This document shows positions 16,612-26,575 of a stretch of 64,000 nucleotides of DNA, piece by piece. The notes below the pieces were generated by a model. That model searched no databases. It was not told the origin of the DNA and saw only the letters and a list, made by a program, of their open reading frames with translations. The position numbers and the translations under genes were made by a program. Source of the DNA: Mycolicibacterium stellerae (lineage in GTDB: Bacteria > Actinomycetota > Actinomycetes > Mycobacteriales > Mycobacteriaceae). The stretch lies in the NCBI RefSeq assembly GCF_003719305.1, contig NZ_RARC01000023.1, forward strand, positions 1-64,000, given 5' to 3'. How positions within the stretch are numbered: the stretch's first letter is position 1; every line of letters begins with the position of its first letter.

Positions 16612-17286
16612 GTGGACGAGATCCTGGCCAGGGCCGGAATCTTCCAGGGAGTCGAGCCGAGCGCCGTATCCGCGCTGACAAAGCAGCTGCAGCCCGTCGA
16701 CTTCCCACGCGGGCACACCGTGTTCGCCGAGGGAGAGCCTGGCGATCGGCTGTTCATCATCATTTCCGGCAAGGTCAAGATCGGTCGCCGGTCGCCGGAC
16801 GGACGCGAGAATCTGCTCACCATCATGGGTCCGTCGGACATGTTCGGCGAGCTGTCGATCTTCGACCCCGGTCCACGGACTTCGAGCGCGACCACGATCA
16901 CCGAAGTGCGTGCGGTCTCGATGGACCGCGACGCGCTGCGTGCCTGGATCGCCGATCGACCCGAGATCGCCGAGCAGCTGCTGCGGGTGCTTGCCCGCCG
17001 GCTGCGCCGCACCAACAACAACCTCGCCGACCTGATCTTCACCGACGTTCCTGGCCGCGTCGCCAAGCAGCTTCTGCAGCTGGCTCAGCGCTTCGGCACG
17101 CAGGAGGGCGGCGCGCTGCGGGTGACCCATGACCTCACGCAGGAAGAGATCGCCCAACTTGTCGGCGCGTCACGGGAGACGGTCAACAAGGCGCTCGCCG
17201 ATTTCGCCCATCGCGGGTGGATCCGCTTGGAGGGCAAGAGCGTGCTGATCTCCGATAGCGAGCGGCTGGCCCGCCGCGCCCGTTAG
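16612..17286 (+). CDS. crp: cAMP receptor protein Crp (Rv3676)
   Basis: Global transcription regulator of the Crp/Fnr family, 224 residues, the same length as M. tuberculosis Rv3676. The cNMP-binding beta-roll (about 1-115) has G-E-L-S-I-F and R-T-S-S-A-T, the phosphate-binding cassette that contacts cAMP. A dimer helix follows, then a winged helix-turn-helix with [18 protein letters not shown]. The GTG at 16612 follows AGAGGGG with a normal gap; an in-frame ATG 45 bp upstream adds unlikely residues. In known members it controls respiration, carbon use and whiB genes. Confidence 0.95.
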   Translation: MDEILARAGIFQGVEPSAVSALTKQLQPVDFPRGHTVFAEGEPGDRLFIIISGKVKIGRRSPDGRENLLTIMGPSDMFGELSIFDPGPRTSSATTITEVRAVSMDRDALRAWIADRPEIAEQLLRVLARRLRRTNNNLADLIFTDVPGRVAKQLLQLAQRFGTQEGGALRVTHDLTQEEIAQLVGASRETVNKALADFAHRGWIRLEGKSVLISDSERLARRAR

Positions 17287-17290
17287 GGAT

Positions 17291-18061
17291 TCAGGAGCGC
17301 AGGTAGTCGAGCTGGGCCTGCACGCTCCATTCGGCGTAGTCCCATAGGTTCTCGTCGACGTCGGTGTAGACGTGTTCGACGATCTGCCGGGTGGTGGCGT
17401 CGTCGCCGAGTGCCCGCAGCGCGCCGCGCACCTGGTCGAGGCGCTGCTCGCGGTGGGCCAGGTACATCGCGGTGACGGCCTCGAGATCGTCGAGATCGGG
17501 GCCGTGCCCTGGCAGCACCGTCCGGTGTCCCAGGCCCTGAAGCCGCTTGAGCGACTCCAGATATTCGCCGAGGGCGCCGTCTTCGGAGTCGATCACGGTC
17601 GTGCCACGGCCGAGCACGGTGTCGGCGGTCAGCACGGCGTCATCGAGCACGAACGACAGCGAGTCGGCGGTATGCCCCGGCGTCGCCATCACCAAGATCT
17701 TCAGCCCCGCGGCGTCAATGACCTCACCATCGGTCAACGGCCCACCGAGGCCGCGCAGAAAGCCGCTGCCGACCGCACGGACCACCGCGCCGGTGCGCTC
17801 CACGATCTTGTCGATGGCGCCGGTGTGGTCATCGTGGCGGTGGCTGATCAGCACAAGCGGGATTGCGCCGAGCTCGGCGATCTTGGCGACGTGTTCGTCG
17901 TCCTCGGGCCCCGGGTCGACGAGCACCATCTCGTCGCTGCCCTTACCGCGCAACACCCAGGTGTTGGTGCCGTCCAGCGTCATCAGCCCGGGGTTGTTGC
18001 ACAGCAGCACCGATGCCGTCTCGGTCACCGGGCGCAACAACCCGTAGGCGGGATGCCGCAC
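17291..18061 (-). CDS. metallo-beta-lactamase-fold hydrolase (Rv3677c-like)
   Basis: Glyoxalase II-like hydrolase of 256 residues. The zinc motif is S-H-R-H-D-D-H-T-G (H-x-H-x-D-H), further ligands are the His in T-P-G-H-T-A-D-S and the late L-P-G-H-G. An N-terminal N-T-W-V-L-R-G-K-G segment and a C-terminal helical region (E-H-V-Y-T-D-V) resemble the LACTB2-like subgroup. Substrate unknown. It is separated by 3 bp from the upstream RidA gene, and the two are likely an operon. It is convergent with crp, 4 bp apart. Confidence 0.85.
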   Translation of the reverse strand: MRHPAYGLLRPVTETASVLLCNNPGLMTLDGTNTWVLRGKGSDEMVLVDPGPEDDEHVAKIAELGAIPLVLISHRHDDHTGAIDKIVERTGAVVRAVGSGFLRGLGGPLTDGEVIDAAGLKILVMATPGHTADSLSFVLDDAVLTADTVLGRGTTVIDSEDGALGEYLESLKRLQGLGHRTVLPGHGPDLDDLEAVTAMYLAHREQRLDQVRGALRALGDDATTRQIVEHVYTDVDENLWDYAEWSVQAQLDYLRS

Positions 18062-18064
18062 GGC

Positions 18065-18529
18065 TCACCGCACCTCGACGATCAGCTCGACCTCCACAGG
18101 CGCGTTCAGCGGCAGCTCGGCCACCCCGACCGCCGACCGCGCGTGCGCGCCCGCCTCCCCGAACACCTCGCCGAACAGTTCGGATGCGCCGTTGACGACG
18201 CCGGGCTGGCCGTGGAAACCGGGCGCGGATGCGACGAAGCCGACGACCTTGACCACCCGGGCGACGGCGTCGACGCCGACCAGCGAATCGACGGCGGCCA
18301 GCGCGTTGAGCGCACAAATCCGGGCGAGAGCCTTGGCCTGCTCGGGGCTGACGACACCGCCGACAGCGCCTGCCGCGGGCAGCTCGCCCGCCACCATCGG
18401 CAGCTGTCCCGCTGTGTAGACCAGATTGCCGGTCTGCACCGCGGGGACATAGGCCGCCACGGGTTTGACCACCGGCGGCAGCTCGATGCCCAGTTCGGAG
18501 AGCCGGGCTGACCAGCCGCCGCCGCTCAT
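18065..18529 (-). CDS. RidA family protein (Rv3678c-like)
   Basis: YjgF/RidA-family protein of 154 residues, likely a trimeric enamine/imine deaminase that clears reactive intermediates of amino-acid metabolism. Family features are the Y-T-A-G-Q-L-P region and the conserved Arg in A-G-A-H-A-R-S-A-V-G-V, followed by L-P-L-N-A-P-V-E-V-E. The start at 18529 overlaps the stop of the small DUF4177-like gene by four bases. Confidence 0.87.
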   Translation of the reverse strand: MSGGGWSARLSELGIELPPVVKPVAAYVPAVQTGNLVYTAGQLPMVAGELPAAGAVGGVVSPEQAKALARICALNALAAVDSLVGVDAVARVVKVVGFVASAPGFHGQPGVVNGASELFGEVFGEAGAHARSAVGVAELPLNAPVEVELIVEVR

Positions 18530-18687
18530 TTCGGCCGTTTCAGGTAAGCGACGTGCTGCTCACCGGTTGGCCCCGGCAGCACCGCGACGAGCTCCCAGCC
18601 GTCCTCTCCCCATTGGTCGAGTATCTGCTTGGTGGCATGCGTCAGAAGTGGGACAGTGGCGTACTCCCACCGGGTGGATTCGCTCAT
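18526..18687 (-). CDS. DUF4177-like small protein (Rv3678A-like)
   Basis: A 53-residue protein reading M-S-E-S-T-R-W-E-Y-A-T-V-P-L and ending G-E-D-G-W-E-L-V-A-V, the compact pattern of DUF4177 proteins. The ATG at 18687 is chosen because the residues upstream do not look like protein and the divergent ArsA gene starts at 18733. Function unknown. It is the first gene of a leftward set with RidA and the beta-lactamase-fold hydrolase. Confidence 0.75.
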   Translation of the reverse strand: MSESTRWEYATVPLLTHATKQILDQWGEDGWELVAVLPGPTGEQHVAYLKRPK

Positions 18688-18732
18688 GCGGCTGAGCTTA
18701 TCCGGATGGCAGACCGCCTTGGCTAGGCTGCA

Positions 18733-19761
18733 GTGGTGGCTAACGAAGCGAACGACCGTAAACCGGTCGGCTGGCCGTCCCGGCTGACCAAGGCGCGGTT
18801 GCACTTCGTCACCGGCAAAGGCGGCACGGGCAAGTCGACCATCGCCGCCTCACTGGCGCTGGCGTTGGCTGCAGGCGGCCGGAAGGTGCTTCTGGTCGAA
18901 GTCGAAGGGCGCCAGGGCATTGCGCAGCTTTTCGACGTGCCGCCGCTGCCCTACGAGGAAGTGAAGATCGCCACCGCCGACGGCGGCGGAATGGTCAACG
19001 CGCTGGCCATCGACATCGAGGCGGCGTTCCTCGAATACCTGGAGATGTTCTACAACCTCGGGTTGGCGGGCCGGGCGATGCGGCGCATCGGCGCCGTCGA
19101 GTTCGCAACGACCATCGCGCCTGGCCTCCGCGACGTGCTGCTCACCGGCAAGATCAAGGAAATCGTGGTGCGCAACGAGAAGCCCGACAAGAAGCGCTCC
19201 GCGTACGACGCCATCGTGGTCGACTCGCCGCCGACCGGGCGCATCGCCCGCTTCCTCGACGTCACCAAGGCGGTCTCCGATCTGGCCAAGGGCGGGCCGG
19301 TGCACTCTCAGGCCGAGGGCGTCGTCAAGCTGCTGCACTCCGATCTGACCGCGATCCATCTGGTGACGCTGCTCGAGGCGCTGCCCATGCAGGAGACGCT
19401 GGAGGCGATCGACGAGCTGCAGGACCTGGAACTGCCCATCGGGAGCGTCATCGTCAACCGCAACATCCCCGCGTACCTCAGCCCCGATGCGCTGGCCAAG
19501 GCTGGCGACGGTGACATCGATGCCGACAAGATCCGTGCCGATTTGACCAAGACCGGAATCACGTTGTCCGACAGCGACTTCGCCGGTCTGCTCACCGAAT
19601 CCATCCAGCATGCCACTCGGATCGCGGCGCGCGCCGAGAGCGCAGAAGAGCTCGACGAGATCAAGGTGCCCAGGCTGGAACTGCCCGCACTGCCCGACGG
19701 TGTCGACCTCGGCAGCCTCTACGAATTGGCCGAAGCGCTGGCCCACCAGGGAGTCCGCTGA
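18733..19761 (+). CDS. ArsA/Get3-like ATPase, first subunit (Rv3679-like)
   Basis: Cytosolic P-loop ATPase of 342 residues of the ArsA/Get3 class. The deviant Walker A is [12 protein letters not shown] (residues about 25-36), and [11 protein letters not shown] is the switch II/Walker B region. With the following gene it corresponds to the M. tuberculosis Rv3679-Rv3680 pair, which forms a complex and has been linked to glycerol-related stress tolerance. No arsenic genes are near, so arsenite transport is unlikely. Two adjacent GTG codons could start it. Confidence 0.88.
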   Translation: MVANEANDRKPVGWPSRLTKARLHFVTGKGGTGKSTIAASLALALAAGGRKVLLVEVEGRQGIAQLFDVPPLPYEEVKIATADGGGMVNALAIDIEAAFLEYLEMFYNLGLAGRAMRRIGAVEFATTIAPGLRDVLLTGKIKEIVVRNEKPDKKRSAYDAIVVDSPPTGRIARFLDVTKAVSDLAKGGPVHSQAEGVVKLLHSDLTAIHLVTLLEALPMQETLEAIDELQDLELPIGSVIVNRNIPAYLSPDALAKAGDGDIDADKIRADLTKTGITLSDSDFAGLLTESIQHATRIAARAESAEELDEIKVPRLELPALPDGVDLGSLYELAEALAHQGVR

Positions 19762-20891
19762 TGAGCACCACCCCGCCCGCGCTGGACATGGCCGAGATCC
19801 TGCACGACACGTCGAACCGCGTCGTGGTTTGTTGCGGCGCAGGTGGTGTCGGCAAGACCACCACCGCTGCGGCGATGGCGCTGCGCGCCGCCGAGTACGG
19901 CCGAACGGTCGTCGTGTTGACCATCGACCCGGCGAAGCGTCTGGCCCAGGCGTTGGGCATCAAGGACCTCGGCAACACCCCTCAGCGGGTGCCACTGGCT
20001 CCCGAGGTGTCCGGCGAACTGCACGCGATGATGCTCGACATGCGTCGCACGTTCGACGAGATGGTGATTCAGTACTCGGGAGCCGATCGCGCACAAGCGA
20101 TTCTGGATAACCAGTTCTATCAGACCGTCGCCACCTCGCTTGCGGGCACGCAGGAGTACATGGCGATGGAGAAGCTGGGCCAGCTGCTGGCTGAGGACCG
20201 ATGGGACCTGGTGGTCGTCGACACGCCGCCGTCGCGCAACGCCTTGGACTTCCTTGACGCGCCAAAACGTCTGGGCGGCTTCATGGACAGCAGGCTGTGG
20301 AAGCTGCTGCTGGGGCCGGGCCGCGGCATCGGAAAACTGGTGTCGGGGGCGATGGGCCTCGCCATGCGCGCGCTGTCGACGGTGCTCGGCTCACAGATGC
20401 TGTCCGACGCCGCGGCCTTCGTGCAGTCGCTGGACGCCACATTCGGCGGGTTCCGCGAGAAGGCCGACCGCACCTATGAGCTGCTGAAGCGACGCGGCAC
20501 CCAGTTCGTCGTCGTGTCCGCGGCCGAACCCGACGCATTGCGGGAGGCGTCGTTCTTCGTCGAGCGGCTCTCCGAAGAGCACATGCCGCTGGCCGGGCTG
20601 ATCCTCAACCGGACCCATCCGACGTTGACGTCGCTGCACGCCGACAAGGCCGCAGAGGCCGCCGACACGCTGGCCGCCGAGGACCCCGAGTCACTGACCG
20701 CCGCGGTGCTGCGGATTCACGCCGCCAGGGCGGGGACGGCCAAGCGCGAGGTTCGGCTGTTGTCGCGGTTCACCGGCGCCAATCCGCACGTATCGATCGT
20801 CGGAGTGCCGTCGTTGCCGTTCGACGTGTCGGATCTAGAGGCGTTACGCGCGATCGCCGATCAGATCACCGGCGAAGCGGAAGCTGCTTAG
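19761..20891 (+). CDS. ArsA/Get3-like ATPase, second subunit (Rv3680-like)
   Basis: Second ArsA/Get3-class ATPase, 376 residues. Walker A reads [12 protein letters not shown] and Walker B/switch [16 protein letters not shown]. The ATG at 19761 overlaps the stop of the first subunit, in keeping with a hetero-oligomer made in fixed ratio. A hydrophobic helical stretch around residues 175-215 ([14 protein letters not shown]) could form the client or membrane interface. It is convergent with whiB4, 11 bp apart. Confidence 0.88.
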   Translation: MSTTPPALDMAEILHDTSNRVVVCCGAGGVGKTTTAAAMALRAAEYGRTVVVLTIDPAKRLAQALGIKDLGNTPQRVPLAPEVSGELHAMMLDMRRTFDEMVIQYSGADRAQAILDNQFYQTVATSLAGTQEYMAMEKLGQLLAEDRWDLVVVDTPPSRNALDFLDAPKRLGGFMDSRLWKLLLGPGRGIGKLVSGAMGLAMRALSTVLGSQMLSDAAAFVQSLDATFGGFREKADRTYELLKRRGTQFVVVSAAEPDALREASFFVERLSEEHMPLAGLILNRTHPTLTSLHADKAAEAADTLAAEDPESLTAAVLRIHAARAGTAKREVRLLSRFTGANPHVSIVGVPSLPFDVSDLEALRAIADQITGEAEAA

Positions 20892-20902
20892 GGGCCTTCC
20901 GC

Positions 20903-21262
20903 CTAGACGGCGCTGCGGTGTTTGCGCTGGGCGGCGAAGAAGTCGGCCCAGGAGACCACCTCGGGGTGCTGCTTGAGCAGTGCCCGGCGCTGGCGCTCGG
21001 TCATGCCACCCCAGACACCGAACTCGACACGGTTGTCGAGCGCGTCGGCGCCGCATTCGAGGATCACCGGGCAGTGCCTGCAGATCACTGCGGCTTTGCG
21101 CTGGGCTGCGCCACGGACGAACAGTTCGTCGGGGTCGGCTTGCCGGCAACGGGCCTGGGAAACCCACGCGATTCGGGCCTCGGCCTCTGCGCCTTGGACC
21201 GAACAGTTGGGAAGAGAGGTGGTGGTACTAGTCCTGCGCGCAACGGGCCGTGTGCTCGACAC
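20903..21262 (-). CDS. whiB4: WhiB4 iron-sulfur redox regulator (Rv3681c)
   Basis: WhiB-family protein of 119 residues with cluster ligands Cys39, Cys61, Cys64 and Cys70 (the C-R-H-C-P-V-I-L-E-C segment), the G-V-W-G-G turn and a basic C-terminus. An extra Cys20 lies in the head. In M. tuberculosis WhiB4 senses oxygen/oxidants through its [4Fe-4S] cluster and represses antioxidant and beta-lactam tolerance genes. It lies divergent from ponA2, 290 bp apart, as there. The GTG at 21262 follows AAGGGG by about eight bases. Confidence 0.93.
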   Translation of the reverse strand: MSSTRPVARRTSTTTSLPNCSVQGAEAEARIAWVSQARCRQADPDELFVRGAAQRKAAVICRHCPVILECGADALDNRVEFGVWGGMTERQRRALLKQHPEVVSWADFFAAQRKHRSAV

Positions 21263-21294
21263 CAGCGTTTCCCCTTAAGTCCAGCCGCCGTTAC

Positions 21295-21322
21295 TTGACG
21301 GCTCAGTCCCTCGGTGTAGAAC
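21295..21322 (+). promoter_or_regulatory. possible promoter toward ponA2
   Basis: TTGACG (21295-21300) and TAGAAC (21317-21322) are 16 bases apart in the whiB4-ponA2 intergenic region (21263-21552). A transcript from here would have a leader of about 220 bases before ponA2. The -10 element is imperfect. The rest of the region shows no gene. Confidence 0.3.
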
Positions 21323-21552
21323 GCTGATGCGATCTACGCCACATTGCGCAGGTCGTTGTTACCTGAATCGCACTGTAGGTACAAGCTAGGTGGTCACAGG
21401 GTATTTACGCAACAGTTTGTTTGCCCCTTTTTTGGGACAACCGTCCAGACATGCCGCGCAGCGCAAACACGATCCTGGGCGTATCGCCATTTATGCTGGC
21501 AATCTGGCCGCGCGGCGTTAGGCAACGCGGCGATCTAGTTACTCTGTAGGGC

Positions 21553-24006
21553 ATGCCGGAGCGCCAGCCGAATCGACCGCCGGCGACGGTCACGGTCATC
21601 AAGCTGGCATGGTGTTGCCTGTTGGCCAGCGTGGTAGCCGCGGGTTTGATGTTTCCGGTCGTCGGCGGGTTCGGATTGATGTCGAACCGGGCCTCCGATG
21701 TGGTTGCTAACGGCTCGGCTCAACTCGTCGAGGGCGAGGTGCCCGGAGTTTCGACGATGGTGGACGCCAAAGGCAACGTCATCGCGTGGCTGTATTCACA
21801 GCGCCGGTTCGAAGTGCCAAGCGACCAGATCGCCAACACGATGAAGCTCGCCATCGTCTCCATCGAGGACAAACGGTTTGCCGAGCACAACGGCGTCGAC
21901 TGGAAGGGCACCCTGACGGGCCTCTCGGGCTATATGTCGGGCAACATCGACACCCGCGGCGGCTCCACCCTCGAGCAGCAGTACGTGAAGAACTACCAGC
22001 TGCTGGTGATCGCGCAGACCGATGCGGAGAAGCGCGCCGCCATCGAGACCACACCTGCCCGCAAGCTGCGGGAGATCCGGATGGCGCTGACGCTGGACAA
22101 GACGTTCACCAAGCCGGAGATCCTCACCCGCTACCTGAACCTGGTGTCGTTCGGCAACAACGCGTTCGGCATCCAAGACGCGGCCCAGACGTACTTCGGT
22201 GTCAATGCGTCGGAGCTGAACTGGCAGCAGTCCGCGCTGCTGGCCGGCATGGTGCAGTCGACAAGCACGTTGAACCCGTATACGAACCCCGACGGCGCTC
22301 TGGAACGCCGCAACGTCGTCCTCGACACCATGATCGAGAACATCCCTCAGGAGGCCGATGCGCTGCGCGCCGCCAAGGAGCAGCCGCTCGGCATCTTGCC
22401 CCAGCCTCAGGAACTGCCCCGCGGCTGCATCGCAGCGGGTGATCGGGCCTTCTTCTGTGACTACGTGCTCGACTACCTGGCGCGCGCTGGCATCAGCAAG
22501 GAGCAGGTCTCGCGGGGCGGATACCTGATCAAGACGACGCTGGACCCCGACGTTCAGGGCCCGATCAAGTCGGCGGTCAACGACATAGCAAGCCCGGACA
22601 TCGACGGCATCGCCAGCGTGATGAGCGTGATCAAGCCGGGCAAGGAATCCCATCAGGTGCTCGCGATGGCAAGCAACCGCACCTACGGGTTGAACATCGA
22701 CGCCGGCGAAACCATGCAGCCCCAACCGTTTTCACTCGTCGGTGACGGCGCTGGTTCGATCTTCAAGGTGTTCACAGTTGCCGCTGCGATGGATATGGGC
22801 ATGGGCATCAACGCCCAACTGGACGCGCCGAGCCGCTTCGAGGCCAAGGGTCTTGGCAGCGGCGGAGCGAAGGGTTGCCCACCCGCGACCTGGTGTGTGC
22901 AGAACGCCGGAAACTACCGCGGATCGATGAGCGTCACCGACGCCCTGGCCACCTCACCGAACACCGCGTTCGCCAAGCTCATCTCGCAGGTTGGGGTGCA
23001 GCGCACGGTGGACATGGCGGTCAAGCTGGGCCTGCGGTCATACGCGCTGCCCGGCACCGCCCGCGACTACGACCCGGAAAGCAACGAAAGCCTGGCCGAC
23101 TTCGTCAAGCGGCAAAACCTCGGCTCGTTCACGCTCGGGCCGATCGAGGTGAACGCGCTCGAACTGTCGAACGTGGCCGCGACGCTGGCATCCGGCGGCG
23201 TCTGGTGCCCGCCGAACCCGATCGACAAGGTATTCGACCGCAACGGCACCGAAGTGTCTGTCACCACCGAGGCGTGTGAGCAGGCCGTCCCGGAAGGTCT
23301 GGCCAACACGCTGGCCAACGCGATGAGCAAGGACGACACCGGATCGGGCACAGCGGCGGGCGCCGCAGGCTCCGTCGGCTGGGATCTCCCGATGTCCGGC
23401 AAGACGGGGACCACCGAAGCCAGCCGCTCGGCGGGCTTCCTCGGGTTCACCAATCAGTACGCGGCCGCCAACTACATTTACGACGACTCCACCGCGCCCG
23501 GCGCGTTGTGCTCGTACCCGCTGCGCCAGTGCGGCGGCAACGGCAACCTGTTCGGCGGAAACGAGCCGGCCCGCACCTGGTTTGGGGCGATGAAGCCGAT
23601 CGCCAACAACTTCGGCGACGTCAGCTTGCCACCCACCGACCCCCGCTATGTGGACGGCGCGCCTGGCTCGAAGGTGCCAAGCGTGTCAGGGATGTCTCAG
23701 GACCTGGCGCGGATGCGGCTGAAGGAGGCCGGCTTCCAGGTCGCCGACCAGGCCAACCCGGTCAACAGCACCTCCTCGCAGGGCACTGTGGTCGGGACAT
23801 CGCCGTCGGGGCAGACCGTGCCTGGCTCGATCATCACCATCCAGATCAGCAATGGCATCCCGCCGCCACCGCCACCACCGCCGGAGGGCGCCATCCCTGG
23901 TCTGCCGCCGATCGCGGGCTCGACGGTCGTCGAGATCCCCGGCCTGCCGCCGATCACCGTTCCTGTGCTCGGCCCGCCACCGCCTGCGCCGCCACCACCT
24001 CCGTAA
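21553..24006 (+). CDS. ponA2: class A penicillin-binding protein PonA2 (Rv3682)
   Basis: Bifunctional peptidoglycan synthase of 817 residues with one membrane anchor (about 15-40). The GT51 transglycosylase domain carries the catalytic glutamate E105 in S-I-E-D-K-R-F, with R-G-G-S-T-L-E-Q-Q further on. The transpeptidase domain has Ser402 and Lys405 (G-S-I-F-K) and K-T-G at 617-619. A PASTA domain (about 695-765) and a proline-rich tail follow. In mycobacteria PonA2 supports survival in non-replicating states and antibiotic tolerance. The length and ends match the known protein closely. Confidence 0.95.
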   Translation: MPERQPNRPPATVTVIKLAWCCLLASVVAAGLMFPVVGGFGLMSNRASDVVANGSAQLVEGEVPGVSTMVDAKGNVIAWLYSQRRFEVPSDQIANTMKLAIVSIEDKRFAEHNGVDWKGTLTGLSGYMSGNIDTRGGSTLEQQYVKNYQLLVIAQTDAEKRAAIETTPARKLREIRMALTLDKTFTKPEILTRYLNLVSFGNNAFGIQDAAQTYFGVNASELNWQQSALLAGMVQSTSTLNPYTNPDGALERRNVVLDTMIENIPQEADALRAAKEQPLGILPQPQELPRGCIAAGDRAFFCDYVLDYLARAGISKEQVSRGGYLIKTTLDPDVQGPIKSAVNDIASPDIDGIASVMSVIKPGKESHQVLAMASNRTYGLNIDAGETMQPQPFSLVGDGAGSIFKVFTVAAAMDMGMGINAQLDAPSRFEAKGLGSGGAKGCPPATWCVQNAGNYRGSMSVTDALATSPNTAFAKLISQVGVQRTVDMAVKLGLRSYALPGTARDYDPESNESLADFVKRQNLGSFTLGPIEVNALELSNVAATLASGGVWCPPNPIDKVFDRNGTEVSVTTEACEQAVPEGLANTLANAMSKDDTGSGTAAGAAGSVGWDLPMSGKTGTTEASRSAGFLGFTNQYAAANYIYDDSTAPGALCSYPLRQCGGNGNLFGGNEPARTWFGAMKPIANNFGDVSLPPTDPRYVDGAPGSKVPSVSGMSQDLARMRLKEAGFQVADQANPVNSTSSQGTVVGTSPSGQTVPGSIITIQISNGIPPPPPPPPEGAIPGLPPIAGSTVVEIPGLPPITVPVLGPPPPAPPPPP

Positions 24007-24078
24007 ACGGTGTGGCCTGGGTCGCTGACCGCGGGTGAGGAGCGGTGCGGGCACGCGCTTGGCAGTAGGCTGCCAAGC

Positions 24079-25035
24079 ATGCCTGCCGCTTCGACCCTGA
24101 AGAAAACCGCTGCTGTGGCCGCCGGCTCGCTCGTTGCCGGCATCGGCTACGCGTCGCTCATCGAGCGGAATGCGTTCGTGACCCGCGAGATCACCATGCC
24201 CGTGCTGACCCCGGGGTCGACGCCGTTGCGGGTGCTGCACATCAGCGACATCCACATGCGGCCCGACCAGAAGCGCAAGCAGGCTTGGCTGCGTGAGCTG
24301 GCCGGCCTGCAGCCGGATCTGGTGGTCAACACCGGCGACAACCTGGCTCACCCCAGGGCGGTGCCCGCCGTTGTGCAGACACTGGGCGACCTGCTCTCGG
24401 TGCCCGGCGTTTTCGTGTTCGGCAGCAACGACTACTTCGGGCCACGGCTGAAGAACCCGGCCAACTACCTGACCAAACCGTCGCACCGGTCCTACGGCCA
24501 GCCGCTGCCGTGGCAGGACCTGCGGGCGGCATTCACCGAACGCGGCTGGCTCGACATGACGCACACCCGCCGCGACATCGAGGTGGCCGGGCTGCGGATC
24601 GCCGCGGCGGGCGTCGACGACCCGCACCTCAAGCGCGACCGTTACGAGACCATCGCGGGTCTCGCCGACCCGACCGCGAACCTTCGGCTCGGCCTGACGC
24701 ATTCGCCTGAGCCGCGCGTGCTGGACCGGTTCGCCGCCGACGGCTACCAGCTGGTGATGGCCGGCCACACTCACGGCGGCCAGCTCTGCCTTCCGTTCTA
24801 CGGCGCCATCGTCACCAACTGCGACCTTGACCGGTCGCGGGCCAAGGGGGCGTCGCGCTGGGGCGCCGGTACCGCGCTGCATGTCTCGGCGGGCATCGGC
24901 ACCTCGCCGTTCGCTCCGCTGCGGTTCTGCTGCAGGCCCGAGGCGACGCTGCTGACCCTGGTGGCGACGCCAACCGGCGGTCGTGACGCCGACGCTCGGG
25001 TGGGGCAATCCCATCCGACAGCCTCGGTACGGTGA
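24079..25035 (+). CDS. membrane-anchored metallophosphoesterase (Rv3683-like)
   Basis: Calcineurin-like phosphoesterase of 318 residues with an N-terminal membrane segment (about 8-25). Metal-ligand motifs are in order: S-D-I-H, N-T-G-D-N, G-S-N-D (an N-x-D variant of the G-N-H-E box) and G-H-T-H-G-G. It resembles the YaeI/UDP-diacylglucosamine hydrolase-like group, but the substrate is unknown. The ATG at 24079 is chosen over an in-frame codon near 24010 because the intervening residues are not protein-like. It overlaps the next gene by four bases. Confidence 0.85.
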   Translation: MPAASTLKKTAAVAAGSLVAGIGYASLIERNAFVTREITMPVLTPGSTPLRVLHISDIHMRPDQKRKQAWLRELAGLQPDLVVNTGDNLAHPRAVPAVVQTLGDLLSVPGVFVFGSNDYFGPRLKNPANYLTKPSHRSYGQPLPWQDLRAAFTERGWLDMTHTRRDIEVAGLRIAAAGVDDPHLKRDRYETIAGLADPTANLRLGLTHSPEPRVLDRFAADGYQLVMAGHTHGGQLCLPFYGAIVTNCDLDRSRAKGASRWGAGTALHVSAGIGTSPFAPLRFCCRPEATLLTLVATPTGGRDADARVGQSHPTASVR

Positions 25036-26138
25036 CCGACGCGCCATCGAGCGCGACTCGCAGCCAACCACGCGAGTGGGTGGACAATGCGGTTCGGCTG
25101 ATCGAGGCTGACTCCCGGCGCAGCGCGGACACCCACCTGCTGCGGTATCCGCTTCCGTCGGCCTGGTGTGACGGCGTCGACGTCGCCCTTTACCTGAAGG
25201 ACGAGTCCACCCACATCACCGGCAGCCTCAAGCATCGACTGGCGCGCTCGCTGTTCCTCTACGCGTTGTGCAACGGATGGATCGGCGAACACACGACGGT
25301 CATCGAGGCGTCGTCGGGCTCGACGGCGGTTTCCGAAGCCTATTTCGCGGCGCTGCTTGGCGTCCCGTTCATTGCGGTGATGCCGTCGACGACAAGTGCA
25401 TCGAAGATCGCACTCATCGAATCACAGGGCGGCCGTTGCCATTTCGTGGCGGAATCTTCTCAGATGTACGCCGAAGCCGAACGGTTGGCTGAAGAGACCG
25501 GCGGACACTACCTGGATCAGTTCACCAACGCCGAGCGGGCCACCGACTGGCGCGGCAACAACAACATCGCCGAGTCGATCTTCGTGCAGATGGGCCTGGA
25601 GGCACATCCGATTCCGGAATGGGTCGTCGTCGGCGCGGGCACCGGCGGAACGAGCGCGACAATCGGCCGCTACATCCGGTACCGCCGCTACCCCACCCGG
25701 CTGTGTGTCGTCGACCCGGAGAACTCGGCGTTTTTCCCGTCGTATGCACAATGCCGCGACGACGTTGTCACCGGTAGGTCGTCGCGGATCGAGGGAATCG
25801 GGCGGCCGCGCGTCGAACCGTCGTTCCTGCCCGATGTGGTCGACCGCATGCTGACGGTTGCTGACGCGGCGTCGATCGCCGCCTCGCGTCACGTCAGCGA
25901 GGTGCTGGGTCGCCGGGTGGGCCCGTCGACAGGAACGAATCTGTGGGGAGCGTTCTACTTGCTGGCCGAAATGGTCGCCGAGGGGCGCAGCGGGTCGGTG
26001 GTCACGCTGATCGCCGACAGCGGCGATCGCTACGCCGACACCTATTTCAGTGACGAGTGGCTGGACAACGCTGGGCTTGACCCCTCGACTGCCGCCGGCG
26101 TGCTTGCGGAGTTCGAGCGATCCGGCCGCTGGCCCTGA
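25032..26138 (+). CDS. PLP-dependent cysteine synthase-like enzyme (Rv3684-like)
   Basis: Fold-type II PLP enzyme of 368 residues, related to O-acetylserine sulfhydrylase/cystathionine beta-synthase. The PLP lysine is K67 in T-G-S-L-K-H-R. The substrate loop [10 protein letters not shown] and the phosphate-binding loop [10 protein letters not shown] are present. The lyase specificity cannot be told from sequence; M. tuberculosis Rv3684 is annotated only as a probable lyase. The GTG start overlaps the phosphoesterase stop (GTGA), suggesting one transcript. Confidence 0.87.
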   Translation: MTDAPSSATRSQPREWVDNAVRLIEADSRRSADTHLLRYPLPSAWCDGVDVALYLKDESTHITGSLKHRLARSLFLYALCNGWIGEHTTVIEASSGSTAVSEAYFAALLGVPFIAVMPSTTSASKIALIESQGGRCHFVAESSQMYAEAERLAEETGGHYLDQFTNAERATDWRGNNNIAESIFVQMGLEAHPIPEWVVVGAGTGGTSATIGRYIRYRRYPTRLCVVDPENSAFFPSYAQCRDDVVTGRSSRIEGIGRPRVEPSFLPDVVDRMLTVADAASIAASRHVSEVLGRRVGPSTGTNLWGAFYLLAEMVAEGRSGSVVTLIADSGDRYADTYFSDEWLDNAGLDPSTAAGVLAEFERSGRWP

Positions 26139-26239
26139 CCGTCGGAGTCCCTGGTGAGGGGACCGTCGGAGGTGAGGAACAGCCACAGCGCAGCCAGGGC
26201 GAAGAAACCCACATAGATGGAGGCTCCCAACCCAGTCAT
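26042..26239 (-). CDS. possible small membrane protein, antisense overlap
   Basis: A 65-residue frame starts [20 protein letters not shown], one clear membrane helix, then a polar tail. GAGG lies about seven bases before the ATG at 26239. Its last 97 bases are antisense to the 3' end of the PLP enzyme gene, so only the first 34 codons are independent sequence. Its helix and ribosome-binding site favour a real gene; the tail is suspicious. Confidence 0.42.
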   Translation of the reverse strand: MTGLGASIYVGFFALAALWLFLTSDGPLTRDSDGQGQRPDRSNSASTPAAVEGSSPALSSHSSLK

Positions 26240-26426
26240 TTCACGCCTCGTTTCGACCGATATGCGGCTACTTGCCGTCATTGTGCATAACGACACCGAC
26301 AATCAAGATCCATCCCGCGGCGTGGCGTGACCTGAGTCGCTAAATCGTGACTTCGCCCACATTCGTCCGCGGATTATCGATTTGGCGGCACACCTGACCG
26401 GTGCGATACGCTGTCGAGGCTTCACG

Positions 26427-26506
<80 letters not shown>

Positions 26507-26522
26507 AAGTGCAGCCGAGGGG

Positions 26523-26554
26523 CCCTGACCAGGAATTCTGGTCGGGGTCTTTTT
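26523..26554 (+). terminator. intrinsic terminator after tRNA-Pro
   Basis: CCCTGACCAG (26523-26532) pairs with CTGGTCGGGG (26538-26547), one G-T wobble, five-base loop, followed by TCTTTTT. It terminates the tRNA transcript and also lies just past the stop of the convergent AAA+ gene. It sits inside the island side of the left repeat; no equivalent hairpin follows the right repeat. Confidence 0.85.
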
Positions 26555-26575
26555 CTGTCGCCTAGGTGTCCATCA

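Noticed and set aside
23686-25071. 461-codon open frame on the minus strand
   Set aside because: It lies across ponA2 and the phosphoesterase gene and reads as arginine/glycine-rich sequence with no domain; it is a high-GC shadow.
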